This document shows, in pieces, positions 1 through 11,030 of a DNA stretch of 64,000 nt (position 1 is the first letter of the stretch; the number at the start of each line of letters is the position of its first letter). The notes under the pieces were generated by a model. It worked only from the letters and a program-made list of their open reading frames with translations, ran no database searches and was not told the DNA's origin. The translations under genes and the position numbers were made by a program. Source of the DNA: Lathyrus oleraceus (taxonomy: Eukaryota > Streptophyta > Magnoliopsida > Fabales > Fabaceae); assembly GCF_024323335.1 (NCBI RefSeq), contig NC_066583.1, forward strand, positions 363,361,877 through 363,425,876, read 5' to 3'.

Positions 1-2826
1 GATGTTGCATCCAATGAGCTTGAAATTGTTTGTGGTAAAACTAGACATGCTCACCTTCATTTCCATATAAAGTTTGTGCATTTATCATGTGTGGATTGAG
101 AGTTATGATTTTCTGAAGTTATGTGTTGCATTTGGTGCTACATGAATGATATGCATTTTCCCAACTTTTGTTCACACACTTCCTGGCCTCCAAATGACCC
201 CAAATTTTGCAAGAATGATCTTTTATGTGTCTATTTGATGTATGAATTTTCTTGGAATTGATTGTGAGGTTTTCTATTTTATTGTGAATTTTCTTCCCTG
301 CCTAGTCCATGGTTGACTTTTTGTGCAATGCATTGCCATATCATTTGGGAAATCCTCATACTTTATCACATGATCATGAAATTTCATATGTGATAACTAG
401 ACATCTTAAGCTTTGCATTGGTGTTAACCTCATTCATTTCTCTTCTGTTTTCAAATTGATATGATTTTTTGAAGTTGACCCATGCTTGTTGACCTCCATT
501 GTGCATGTTTGAAATTGTGTTGACTTCATGATTTTAATTGACTGCCTTCCTCTCATCCAAATTCCATGAAATTTGACATGCTTGCCATGATAGATGTTAG
601 GATTGAGTGTGATTTATTTGATGATTTTTGAAATTGTTTGAGTTGACTTTTGATGCAAGTCATTCTGTTGACTTTTGTATGCTCCCTTTCGCCTTACTTT
701 GACTTCAAATGTTCATGAATTGATCATAATGCATGATTTGAGTTTGAAACCAATTGTGATAGCTTCTCAAATGTTTGACTTTGGTTTTGGTTGACTTTTC
801 CTTGCTGCTTTGACTTTTTCTTCCATCCTTGACCCTAGGCTAGTCCTAGTGGTCTTCTGTGCTTACTATTGAGTTCCTGTTTCAGGTTGAGCACCATTGC
901 CATTGAGATCATACAAATGTGATTGGTTTTGATTACATATCATGTACTAACTTTTGTTTTGTAGGTTTGACTCATGTGTTTGAGTCTTGCTTTGCACAGT
1001 TGGCCTTCTGTGGTTGACTGTTTATCCATTCCTTTTGGTTTTAACTTTGAAACTGTTTACTGATTGTTTTGACTTTTTCAGGTACCTTAGTTGCTTAAGT
1101 TCTCTGAACTTGCTTTGCTTTGCTTTTTAGCAACTTGCTTGAGGTATAATCTCTTTTACTTCATGTAGTCTGGAGACCCGGTCTGTTATGTGACCGGGCA
1201 AACTGTCTGAAGTCCTCCTTAAGAGGCAATGCCTGTGTTTGTTTAAAATTGTCCCAAGCAGGAAAAGTCCTCATTTGAGGCAATTGGTGGAAGGTAGGGA
1301 TAAGTAGCCTATCCCCCACTATTCAGTGTGTCCTCTCTTTGCTCCCATTACATGGTTGAAGCATCGAGATAAAAACCCAAGATCTAATCGAGTCAATAAT
1401 GGGGAAAGAGTTCCATCTTTCTGAACTCCCCCACTTTCTATTATTTGATGCTCTCCCTGATTAGGGATAGAAGCAATGAGGCACACCCCTCATCTCCTAT
1501 TCATCTGCTTCACCTTAGCCTCTCAATGGCAAGGTTAAGAGCAACACTTACCCTATTACAGTTGGCCCTAGTGCCTAACCTTTTGCTTGAGCCTCTTGTA
1601 TGCATATAGAGTGTGCTTCTTGTGATTGTGATTGCCTGTTTGCTTTGCCTCTTTAGGTATAGCTTGGACTTGCCCTTGTGCAAGGTAGGTTGTGCTTGAC
1701 TTGCTTCCTGTGCAAGTCAAGTCTGTGTGGCTTGCTTCCTGTGTGAGCCATACTTAGAGTTGTTTAGCCGAACTACGGCAACTCTGATTCTCATGTTCAG
1801 ATGAGATACGTAGGCACGAGACGCGATGTCTTGCCGAGTTTGACTAACCACTAACACTAACTCTTTTCTCTCACCCCTATGTGATTGAGATCTCTTCTTT
1901 TCTCTCGCCCTCGTTGCGATTGAGACCTCCCATTTCTCTTGCCCTAGTTGCAATCGAGACCCTTGCTTCCTGTGCAAGCCGTGTCTAGGATAGGTTGGCC
2001 CGTGTGCCATTTAGCTAGAAACCTTAACTTAGGGTTGACTTTGCATGACAACATCTAGGCTCGAGTCGTAGTCTCCCTAGTGTTGTGTCTCCCTCTGTTA
2101 TCTGGTTAGGCTAGATCCTTGTCCCTGCGTAGGGGAACTACATCGCCCTGATCTTCATGCCAGATGAAGTATGTAGGCAGGAGATTGAGCTGATCTCTCC
2201 GGGCGCCTTTTCTTTTCTTTTGTGTTTGTTTGACAGTTATAGGCTGAGTCCCCGACTCCCTATCTATCTGTTGTGTTGTTTAGGTTCGGATGTCGATGTA
2301 AGTCCAGTGATTGGCATTCGGGCTCCACGTTTGCCTGTGTCTTGTTTGTTTGTGTGCGTGTCAGCCGAGCTACGAATGCTCTGATTCTTCTCTCGTCCGA
2401 GAAGATACGTATGCATAGGATGCGATATCCTAGCGAGCATGTGTCGTTTGCCCAGTCCGAACTACTTCGACTCTGATGTCTATGCCTGATGGACTAAGTA
2501 GGCCCAGGATACGATATCCTGCCGAGTCAGTTTCAGTCAGTTTCTTGTGTCTCTTTTCAGCCAGTGTGTATGAGTATTCGAGCAATGTTTAGCAACCAAT
2601 TTATCCTTCCTTTTGTGCGTGGATCCCGTAGAGTACTACGGATGCGTAGGGGTGCTAACACCTTCCCTTCGCATAACCGACTCCCGAACCCATCCTCTTT
2701 GGTCGCGAGACCATGTTCTTTCCCAGGTTTACTTCGAGCGTTTCCTTTCCCTCTTTTGGGATAAATAACGCACGGTGGCGGCTCTGTTGTTCTTCTTTTC
2801 CCGCCGGTTTTTCGCGCGATGCGACA
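1..2826 (+). mobile_element. Family-2 Ogre-like LTR, 3' part (start outside window)
   Basis: This is the downstream part of a long LTR read on the + strand. It ends at GATGCGACA (2826), the same end as the LTRs read on the - strand at 44329, 49316 and 61383. Shared landmarks, reverse complemented in those copies, include the GGTGCTAACACCTTCC block (about 2652), CGGTGGCGGCTCTG (2773-2786) and four structured modules (1769-2528). The first 1.7 kb is AT-rich, without a credible gene; the short open frames are not conserved between LTR copies. The LTR start and promoter lie left of the window. What follows 2826 is not a normal primer site but more LTR sequence, so the element is rearranged. Confidence 0.85.
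1769..2528 (+). promoter_or_regulatory. Four copies of a pseudoknotted RNA module in the LTR
   Basis: Copies lie at about 1769-1840, 2134-2204, 2365-2438 and 2458-2528. Each reads CTACnn - P1 5' strand - TGAT - P2 hairpin - nnGTAGGC - P3 hairpin - P1 3' strand. P1 is AACTC/GAGTT, GCCC/GGGC, GCTC/GAGC and GACTC/GAGTC in turn. P2 is TCTCAT/ATGAGA, CTTCAT/ATGAAG, TCTTCTC/GAGAAGA and GTCTAT/ATGGAC. P3 is GAGAC/GTCTT, GAGAT/ATCTC, AGGAT/ATCCT and AGGAT/ATCCT. The leading CTACnn can pair with nnGTAG across P1: CTACAT (2138) with ATGTAG (2171), CTACTT (2462) with AAGTAG (2496). The function is unknown. The position near the LTR end means the modules would lie in the transcript leader and/or the 3' end of the element RNA. 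Confidence 0.7.
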
Positions 2827-3385
2827 ATTGGCAGTCGGTTTCCATGTTTGCCTGTTTGTGTGGAGTCTGACGTAAGTCCAGCGATTGGCAGTCGGTTTCC
2901 TGTTTGTGTTTTGTTTGGCGTACGTTAGCCGAACTACGGTAGCTCTGATTCTCATTCCAGATGAGATACGTATGCATAGGATGCGATATCCTAGCGAGCA
3001 CGTTTCCCCCGTCCCGAACTACGTCGACTCTGATGTCTGTGCCTGACAGACTACGTAGGCCCAGGATGCGATATCCTGCCGAGTCCCGTTTCTTCCGTCT
3101 TTCATTTGTGTTTGTTTCCAGCGTGTGTGCAGTGTTTGAGCAGTCTTTAGCAACCTTTCTTCTATTCTTTTGAGCGTGGATCCCGTCGAGTACGACGGAC
3201 GTGAGGGGTGCTAATACCTTCCCCTTGCGTAACCGACTCCCGATCCTTGTAATCTCCGGTCGTAAGACCATCTCCTTTCCAGGTTTACTTCGAGCGTTTC
3301 TTTTCCCTCCTTTGGGATAAATAACGCACGGTGGCGGCTCTGTTTGTTTTGTTTTTCCCGCCGGTTGTTTTTCGCGGATGCGACA
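2827..3385 (+). repeat. Second partial copy of the same LTR end
   Basis: From about 2828 the sequence jumps back into the LTR (TTGGCAGTCGGTTTCC, about 2828 and 2885) and runs again to the LTR end GATGCGACA at 3385. It repeats two structured modules: 2930-2999 (P1 GCTC/GAGC, P2 TCTCAT/ATGAGA, P3 AGGAT/ATCCT) and 3014-3085 (P1 GACTC/GAGTC, P2 GTCTGT/ACAGAC, pseudoknot CTACGT 3019 with ACGTAG 3053). It also repeats the GGTGCTAATACC block and CGGTGGCGGCTCTG. The junction falls where a primer site (TGGCGACTC) should begin: TGGC is shared by both sides, which fits a microhomology join. Confidence 0.8.
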
Positions 3386-3629
3386 ACTGCCATGTGTCAT
3401 GGTCAGTTATATCAGTAGAGAATGAAGAAAGCTTTTGATAAGAAGGTCAAACCTCAAGAAGATTTTATCGTTCAAACCAGATTCCAGAGGAAAATGGACT
3501 CCCAATTATGAAGGCCCATACGTTTTCAAGAGAGCCTTTTCAGGCGGTGCATTGATTCTTACAACTATGGATGGTGAAGAGTTCACTCATCCTGTGAACG
3601 CAGATGCAGTCAAGAAATACTTCGCCTAA
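3386..3629 (+). pseudogene. Integrase C-terminal tail of an Ogre pol (fragment)
   Basis: The first codons encode TAMCHGQLYQ and then a TAG stop, followed by RMKKAFDKKVKP. After a roughly 30-base deletion that shifts the frame, KKILSFKPDSRGKWTPNYEGPY and the end VNADAVKKYFA-stop follow. The same tail is found at 17850-18230 (element A) and, damaged, at 58270-58612 (element D). It is the extreme C terminus of the polyprotein after the integrase core. It lies directly against an LTR end, so the whole internal region from primer site to integrase core is missing. ACTG is shared by both sides of the join (LTR end followed by the primer-site start, and the integrase codons ACT GCC). The fragment cannot encode a working protein. 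Confidence 0.85.
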
Positions 3630-5690
3630 AAAGAAAAAGAACAACTCGCTAAGTTGAAAACCTGAAAGGGCGGCTTAGGCAAAAATGAGTGTCTCGGTGG
3701 ATTAAAAACCCGAAAGGGAGATCCAGGAAAAAATTAGAGACATAAAACATAAGAATTTCCCGATAAGTTGAGTACCCCACCTTGGGGCAACTTATGAAAA
3801 AATTAGGGATTATGGCAAGTAACTGCATTCTGTTGACCTTCAAGGCTTTCAAGACTTGTTTGAGCACAAGGGTTGACATTAGTTCATCTCCAGCAGCGGT
3901 CAAGAGCACAATGGATATCAAGAGTTGGTAGAAGGATTAAGGATCATTTGTATTCAATGTAACCTTTTCCATGTAAATTACCATTTTCAACTCTGTAAAC
4001 TCTATGGAGTCTTGTCATTTACAGACTATCATTCTATTAAATAAAGTTGAGCTCTTATCCAATTGTTTCTACTCTTATTTACTTCAGCCAACAGTTTTAA
4101 TGTTTATTATGATCATTTTGAAATTAAATTTTTAAATTGAAGTCAAGTTTTCTTTAATATATAAAAGCAAGAACTTTTCCAAAGCAAGTAAAAAGAATAT
4201 CAACAACATTTCTATGAAAAACAAGTTCTTAAATACGAAGCATCTGAGGTTCCCTAAGCAGTTAACCCTTCGGGTATCCCTAGATGTTTCTGTTGATTCA
4301 GTTCCTCGACGGAGTGATCCCCGGTGGAGCCTCTTTCTTTATCCCCAGCTGATTTGGTTGATTCAAATACCCTGCGGCGTGTCCTTGTCTCCAACAGAGT
4401 TTCGGCCTTCCCCAATGGAGTTCGTATTTTCTCAGCAGGTGGATCGTCACCTGAGATGTTTGATCTTTCCCCAGTAGACCGCTTTGGTGTCCCCACCAAT
4501 CGCCATCTATCTTCGATCCCAGTCAGAGTTTCCTCCTGGTTCCTGAGCAACTTTTGATTTGTTTCTCAGTAGGATTGTCTCCCATTTTTATGGTGTTGAC
4601 CTAAAATTCCCTACAGATGGAGTGTTTTATCCTCAACAGATCTTCTCCTTCCTCATCTAGGGTTGAGCCCTTGGGATGTTGATCTCTCTGTTCTCCAGCA
4701 GTTTGTCTCCATATTTTGTGGATTGACCGAGGATTGTACTGGTGGTTAAATTTCTTTGCAACACCTCTGAATCCTTTGTGATCGTTTTGTCAGCATAATC
4801 ATCATATATACATATACATATACATTCATATAATTTCATAATTTGCATATCCTGTATATCTGATTTGTTTGAGATTCTGATTCTCTGTTATGGCGGTACT
4901 TTATCCCCATACCGAATCTAGTGTCTATCCTCTTTCAATTATAGAGTGTAATCCCCTTAAGAAGAAAGACTTTAACCTTTCTCCGTTTCCCCACTGAGTT
5001 TGTCTCCTCGTGGATGATTGTTATTTCAGTTTCCTCTCCAGCAAATTTTCTGGATGGAATTACTCCCCTTGAGTTATGTCCTCATTGGGTTGAGTCTTGA
5101 TTGACCATTTTCTTTCTAGCTCTTACCTAGATAGATATTTTGGTCCCCTAAGAGTCTATTACCAAGTAACTGGTAATATTCTTCTTAGTTTGCAGTTTGT
5201 TACTTCTTGCCCAATACCTGGCAAAAGTACCCTTTTGCTCTCCTCAGTAGAGTCCCCTGGAAGTATATCCTTGATATGCTCATCCTAACCAGTGACAGGT
5301 ATCTTTCTTTTCTCCACAGGAGTTTATCCTTGATATGTTCACTTTAACCAGTGACAGATATTCTCACTTTTGGTATTCTACCCACTGAAAAGGTAGTTGT
5401 AATCCCTATTTCGTTCCTCAGAGAGTTAATCCTTGATATGTTCATCTTAATCGATGACAAGTTCTCTTCTCCTTGTTGGTTTTCTACCCAGTAACCGGTA
5501 GTCATAAATCCTAATTTTTCATGTGCAGAGTCTATCCTTGATATGTTCACTTTAACCAGTGACGAATTTTCTCCCCCTTGGTATTCTATCCAGTAACTGA
5601 TAGATGTAATCCCTATTGTTATTCCCCTTTTCAGAGTCTATCCTTGATATGTTCACTTTAGCCGGTTCTCCCTAGAACCTATCTCCTACA
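3630..5690 (+). other. Ogre 3' untranslated region
   Basis: This lies between the pol stop and the 3' LTR. The first 150 bases (CTAAGTTGAAAACCTGAAAGGG and following) match the reverse complement of the regions below 17850 and 58270. From 4200 on it holds many ATCCCCAG-like words, the ATTCTATCCAGTAAC type hairpins (5157-5603), and repeats of TCCTTGATATGTTCACTTTA (about 5250, 5330, 5430, 5535, 5640). No polypurine tract or LTR start is seen at its end, so a deletion has removed them. No gene is present. Confidence 0.7.
5157..5603 (+). repeat. Array of hairpins with 8-nt loops and varying paired stems
   Basis: Stems and loops read directly: 5157-5178 TATTACC/GGTAATA, 5207-5224 TTGCC/GGCAA, 5378-5396 CTACC/GGTAG (9-nt loop), 5484-5501 CTACC/GGTAG, 5586-5603 CTATC/GATAG. 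The usual loop is CAGTAACC or CAGTAACT (AAGTAACT, CAATACCT in two). Stem changes are compensated (for example CTACC/GGTAG against CTATC/GATAG). Element A carries the same loop in its 3'UTR at 15586-16374. Confidence 0.75.
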
Positions 5691-6584
5691 ATTTCACCAT
5701 ATGAAAATGATTCCAAGAGAAAACTTACTCTAAATGACATTCCAAACAACTTTAATGTTGATACCTAGAGCTAATTTTGCTTGGAAAATCATTTTCTATG
5801 TTGAAACATTATAGGTCATTTTGTCTAAACCCTAATTTGAAAGTCAACTTCCTAAGGCCATAACTTGCCCAATTTTTATGAGATGAAAAATTTCCAAGTT
5901 TCACAATCAAATTCAATGTGTCTACTTCAACCTTTATGTTTGAAGTGGGAGTTAATCCAACTTTTTTGAGCATGTGATATGAGGCTACATTATAGGTCAC
6001 TTTTGACCTATACCATTGATCAAGTGACTTTTCCAAACTTCAAAAATACATAACTCTATCATTTCAAATCCAAATGACATGAAATTAGTGACCAGTTTGA
6101 AGGTCTTTGAGATATCTACAACTTTGATGAAGACAGTTTTCTCATTTGAAGCTCCTATAAAAAGTTAAGCAAGGTGAAATATTGAGACACATGGCTTGAC
6201 ACTTAGAAAATTTTTGATATGTCAAATTTTTCCAAACTTACACCTCAAATTTCTCCAAGTTCCAAGCTCCAATTGAAAAAGTGTTCAACATCAAACTTGT
6301 TCCTCTTGATCTCACCTTTTCAAAGAGCTCAAATTCATTCATTTTGGATGAGAAATGTATAAGCTGCGCATGGCTTAAACAAGCTGATATCATTTGGCAT
6401 GGATCCAACTTCAAGCATTAATACACATGTGCCTTGCAATCTAAGCTAACTTCAAAGCATATGAACTTCAAATTTAGACCTTCAGCCATCATTTCATGGG
6501 CCTATGCGCGCCCATGCAGCTTTGCATCATCATTTGCCAATTTTGGAAAGTGGAAGAGAGTGTGCAAATATCACATGCTTTGGC

Positions 6585-6592
6585 TATATATA
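6585..6592 (+). promoter_or_regulatory. LTR TATA box
   Basis: TATATATA follows CATGCTTTGGC and matches in position the TATAAATA of the solo LTR (29617). Transcription would start about 30 bases downstream; that is inference. Confidence 0.6.
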
Positions 6593-9391
6593 GAGCTTTA
6601 ATTGATCAGAAATAACAACACCATTGCGCCAACTTTGATCCCCCATTGAAAACCCTTCACTCTCATAGGATAAACCTGATAAATTCATTTGAATTTGAGC
6701 TTGAATCTCCACTATTTTGGAATTCAATTCTCCAGGAATCCATTGCTTTTAAACCTTTCCATTCTCTTCCTGCAAGTGATTGATGTGAGTCCAAGTGCAA
6801 GCAAGCTCAAGATCCATCAACTTCAGACCTCCATTGAAGGTAATTTGCAGAAATTTTAAACTCTTCGATTCTCTCGAATTCTTGCTCAGTTCCATTGATT
6901 CTTTGGTTGTCTGAAGTCCTACCAATGTAGGCAAGAATATTGAGTTGCTTTGAGGTCAAATCGAAGCTACTCAGTTCATGTACCTCAGATTTCAATTTCA
7001 CACATCTCTTAATATATTTGAAATTAGAGTTATTGGAGGTTAGATTCGAGCTCAGTGCCATTTTCTCTTTAAGATCATGTCCTTGTTTCTTTTTTTGGTG
7101 ATGGTTTATGTTGACCAGTCCGGTGAGGCTCACCGGGGAAGATGACCGGAGCTCTAGCTCCGACGATGATGTGTCTTGCAATCTGAACCACATGATCCTC
7201 CTCTCACGTTCTAATCCTAAGCGTTGCTTTGAATTACCATCTATGCCACGCGGTTGACTCATGTACATGTGGAGCGCGCGTTTTGGATCATCAGATCTGC
7301 CACCTCAATTAATGAGGGAGATCTGATGGTCCACGTAATTTAAAATTTTCTGATTTTTGTTTTAATTGCATTTTCTTCAATAATTCATATTCAATTCAAT
7401 ATTGATCCAAAAAATATGGGACTTTCACCAAAAATTTTAAAATATTTTTATCTTTCATATTCTGAATTAAAATTATTTTTTGGATCATTATTAATATTTT
7501 TCATGAATTAATTGATTTTGTATTTTTTTTAATTATTTAAAAATATTTTTAAATGTCCAAAAATTATGAAATTTTTTCTCCAAGGTCCTTTGACCTTGTT
7601 TGACCTATGATATATCTCATGGCCATTTCTTTGGTGTTCTGATGAGATTTTAGGAATTGGACAAAACATATTTGAATTAAATGCACTATTTTATTATTTT
7701 TAATTGAATAAATGCCATTTAAATTTTGTTGACCATTTGTATTGACTTAATTGAGTTTGCTTGTTTGTTGTTGGGCCTTGGTCAAGGTTGATTTGACTTT
7801 GTCAAGCTAATATCATTGGATTTAGGGGATTGATGGAATGTACATTCCATCTCCCAAAATTAATGAATGATATTAATTTGGTAAAAGTCCTCATTTGACC
7901 AATTTGTGATCTCATTCATCCCCTTCCCTTATCATCTAATTCCCCTTCTTCATTCATTCATTTCCATTTGGCCTATGACATCTCAAAGTCCTAATGCTAA
8001 TTGATTGAAAGATTAACATGAGTATGGATGAGATTAGGCCACACATTTTGCATATTTTTTGTGTGTGTGTGGTATGTTAATGAGCATAGTCCATTATACT
8101 ATGTCTCCAACATGCATTAACACCAAAGTTCTATTGCCCGACCTCAAATAGTTGTGACTTCTATATAAGTCCAATTACGATTACTTAACATAGCGCTAAA
8201 TTTGTGACATAAAAGGCATAAGCATTCTAGTTAGTGAGATTGTAAGTCTCCCCTTTTTCATGATATTATGGGAAAACTTGGTATTCCTTCCTTCCTTTGG
8301 AAAATGTTTTGGTTCAAGGATCCATGCTTGTGATAAGTGGGTTGAGTGTTCTCCAAAGAATGTCTTGAAATCAAAAGCAAAACAAAACTAACTTCTAACC
8401 TACTAACCATTAACTCTTAATTTCAAGCTTTTACTTTAGTGCAATTTACTTTTAGCACTTTATTTCATTTGCCATTGTACATATCATTCTAATTGTTTAT
8501 GTTAATGCAATTTTCACTTTGTCCATTTGGACCATATTGTGAGATATATTTTATTTGGTGTAGCTTTGTTTGTTTGTGTGGTCTTTGACCATTAACGTAC
8601 ATAATAATAACAAAAATCATAAAAAAAAACTTTTGAGTGGACTGTTGGTTGGATCTTGAGCAAATGGACTTAGAATTTAGGCAACCTCCTATGCTAATGG
8701 ACTTGGCCAATGCCAACTTGTTGAAGAACCAAGTGCTTGCAATTTGAAATTCATCTGATACATCATTCAAGATCTCTCTGGATTCATCTGCAACATGATC
8801 ATTGTGAAGCTGTTTTTTTGAACCTGTGACATGTGGAATTCATCTGTTGCATGGGCTATTTTGAAGAAGATGATGAAGTGGATAAGCTTGGATGAGGCCA
8901 TCTTTATTTGATGCCTTGCTCTTCAGGATAATATAATTGTGTATTTGTGTGTTGTTTGATTCTAAAAGTCCATGGGAATTCTAGGTTTCTATTGACATAC
9001 TTGTCTATTGGATTGCTACCCATTTGGTCAGATCTTTCCAACTCTAAAATTTTAATTTGGTGCATAGGATAGTCTCTTCATCTTCTCCCCATTTCTTTAA
9101 TTTCAAAATCTCTCCCTCCATTTTCAAAATTTTCTTTGTGTGAACTACTTTTGTTCTAAACTTTGACCACTTTTTGCAAAAAAGATAGAAACTTTGGCCT
9201 TATGCCATTGCATTTTCAAACTTCTTTTCTTGAATCAACTTCTAAATAAATTTAACTATACTTGACTTAAACTTTCAAAAAGCCAAAAAGAACTAACTCA
9301 TTCAAATCATTTTCAGGCCGTTGTGCCTTTCAAACTTAAATTTTGTTAAAATCAACACACTCATTTTGAAATTTGTAGCACGAACTACGAG

Positions 9392-9450
9392 GTTTTGATC
9401 CCTCATTTTTATGTTGGTACGTAGGCACAAGACCGAAGGTCTTGTCAAAC
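9392..9450 (+). promoter_or_regulatory. Pseudoknotted RNA module, family-1 version
   Basis: P1 is GTTT (9392) with AAAC (9447). TGAT follows P1. P2 is weak (CC..CAT with ATG..GG). P3 is a 7-bp hairpin CAAGACC/GGTCTTG with loop GAA. The pseudoknot is CTACG (9386) with CGTAG (9420). Confidence 0.6.
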
Positions 9451-9942
9451 ACAAAAATATAATTAATGAATTCTTTTCTCATCCCCTCATTCTATTTGTT
9501 TGTAAACATCACTTTGTACAAAATACATATGCACACAAAAAGGGCTCCCTAGGAGTACCTAGGACACTTTGGGTGCTAACACCTTCCCTCTGTGTAACCA
9601 ACCCCCTTACCTGTGATCTCTGAATTTTATTAGTTTTCATTTGAAAACTTCTTACTCATTGGGTTTTGTTTGTGCTTTTTCCCTTTTCCATTGGAAACAA
9701 TAAAAGCGCGGTGGCGACTCTTGTTATTTGATCTCTAGCTTGTCAATAACTTGATGATCATGAATTTCCCGCTACAATAACCAAGCAAAAACAAAACCAA
9801 CATTAACATAGTTCAAAACAGTTTCGCAATAAAACATCAAAACAGAACGGAAAAGGAAGCATTAACACATCAAAATAGTTCCAAGATATAATGAAAAAAA
9901 TAAACTAAATAAAACATAACACAATATAGCATAGATAATGGT

Positions 9943-11030
9943 CTAGTCACTTTCATCCATCTCATCATCTCCACTTTCCTCTTGGTTTCAGTTTTAGTTT
10001 TTCAGGGAGGCTATCTCTAGATGAAGTTCACGAAATCCGGATGTCATAAGAGTCTCCATGAAACACAACTTGTTGGATATGGCTTCATTTGTACATCCGC
10101 CTTTGGGTTCGGGAGGAGGTAATTAAACATAAGGATTATCTTTCTGCTTGAAAATACCGTCTTTGTCTTATAATATTCCCATATTCCTCCCAGTTGCCCC
10201 AACCTTAATTTCACACTCTTTAGCATTCATCTTTTTGTTTGGTTTTCTTTTCAAGTTAATTCCATAATGTTACATGATTCTTGTGATCATCCTTGCATAA
10301 GGAAGTCCACCACTCAAGCTTCTTTGACGTAACATATGATTCATCATGACATATGCCTAATTTACCTTCAATCGATTCTTAACCGCACAAATAATCCGCA
10401 TCTCAATATCACTAATCTTCGAACGGTTTGAGTGTTTTAGCATGAGGATATACACAATGAAGTAGTGTAACATTCTATCAATAATCGATATGTTTTTACC
10501 CGACAAAATCAACAGGTTAGAAGAAGAGTTACGAGCTCTATTGTTCATAATTTCCTGCTAAGTCAAACGACTAATGCTGAAGTAGTAACTAACTTTGCTA
10601 TAGCCAACCCAATCGGGAGTAAAATCATGCAAAACTCTCTCACCTTCATATGGAATATCTAAGAAATTTCCAAATTCATCCAAGGATAAAGCAATAACAT
10701 TTTTCTTAACTTTTGAAGTAAAAATACAGCCCTTTGCAATTGACAGATTTGCATAAAAATCTCTAACTAAGTCAGGATAAATTGGTCCCGAGTCAGCAAT
10801 CAGACTATCCAACTCTTGATAATGAAGTAAGGCCGGAAATTCAAAGCTTAAAGATGGAAAGGAAGCAAGATTACCATACTTAAGAGGAGTTAGAGGAAGA
10901 TTTCTGAAGTTGAAGAGCAATCTCCTCTATTTGAGAGTTGGTTCCACTCAAAGTATTGGGGATCTGAAGCTTAATGAGAAACACCTTCACCAATTTTTGC
11001 TTTTCCTCTTTCCTTTATAATGGGAGCCAT
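9943..11030 (-). pseudogene. Decayed 'putative plant transposon protein' gene
   Basis: Reading the - strand from ATG at 11030 (MAPIIKERGKAKIGEG), one frameshift near 10940 leads into a long frame with FEFPALLHYQELDSLI, YPDLVRDFYANLS and a G-x-I-x-SKVKK-x-VIALS segment, then DRMLHYFIVYILMLKHSNRS and AYVMMNHMLRQRSLSGGLPY, ending DDEMDESD-stop at 9943. This order resembles the plant-specific family named 'putative plant transposon protein', frequent in legume repeats; the match is from memory and not searched. About seven in-frame stops (for example at 10558 and 10357) interrupt it, mostly explicable as CAG or CAA to TAG or TAA. No function should be assumed. It lies between an Ogre LTR and copia remnants. 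Confidence 0.5.

Larger units (their letters stand above)
5691..9776 (+). mobile_element. Family-1 Ogre 3' LTR, truncated at its start
   Basis: The sequence is alignable with the solo LTR 28099-32549, beginning about 630 bases into it: AACAACTTTAATGTTGAT (5748) and the CATTATAGGTCA blocks at 5810 and 5992. It ends TTTCCCGCTACA at 9776, equivalent to CCCCGCTACA at 32549. It carries a TATA box (6585), a GC-rich hairpin CCGGTGA/TCACCGG (7120-7136), one structured module (9392-9450), the block GGGTGCTAACACCTTCC (9571) and GGTGGCGACTCT (9711). Open frames inside are not conserved and I do not call genes. Its first 600 bases and the junction with the 3'UTR are lost. Confidence 0.85.

Noticed and set aside
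1769..3085. Hammerhead-type ribozyme in the LTR (CTGAT next to a three-way junction, as in plant retrozymes)
   Set aside because: The CTGATGA and GAAA core strands and a cleavage-site UH are absent, and the conserved strand after P2 is TACGTAGGC.
2729..3400. 223-codon open frame on the - strand in the left LTR
   Set aside because: It runs antisense through a duplicated LTR end. The same frame reappears in pieces in other LTR copies with different stops, so it reflects repeat sequence, not a gene.
6807..7268. 153-codon open frame on the - strand in the family-1 LTR
   Set aside because: No counterpart is open in the solo LTR and no domain is recognisable. It lies downstream of the TATA box on the wrong strand.
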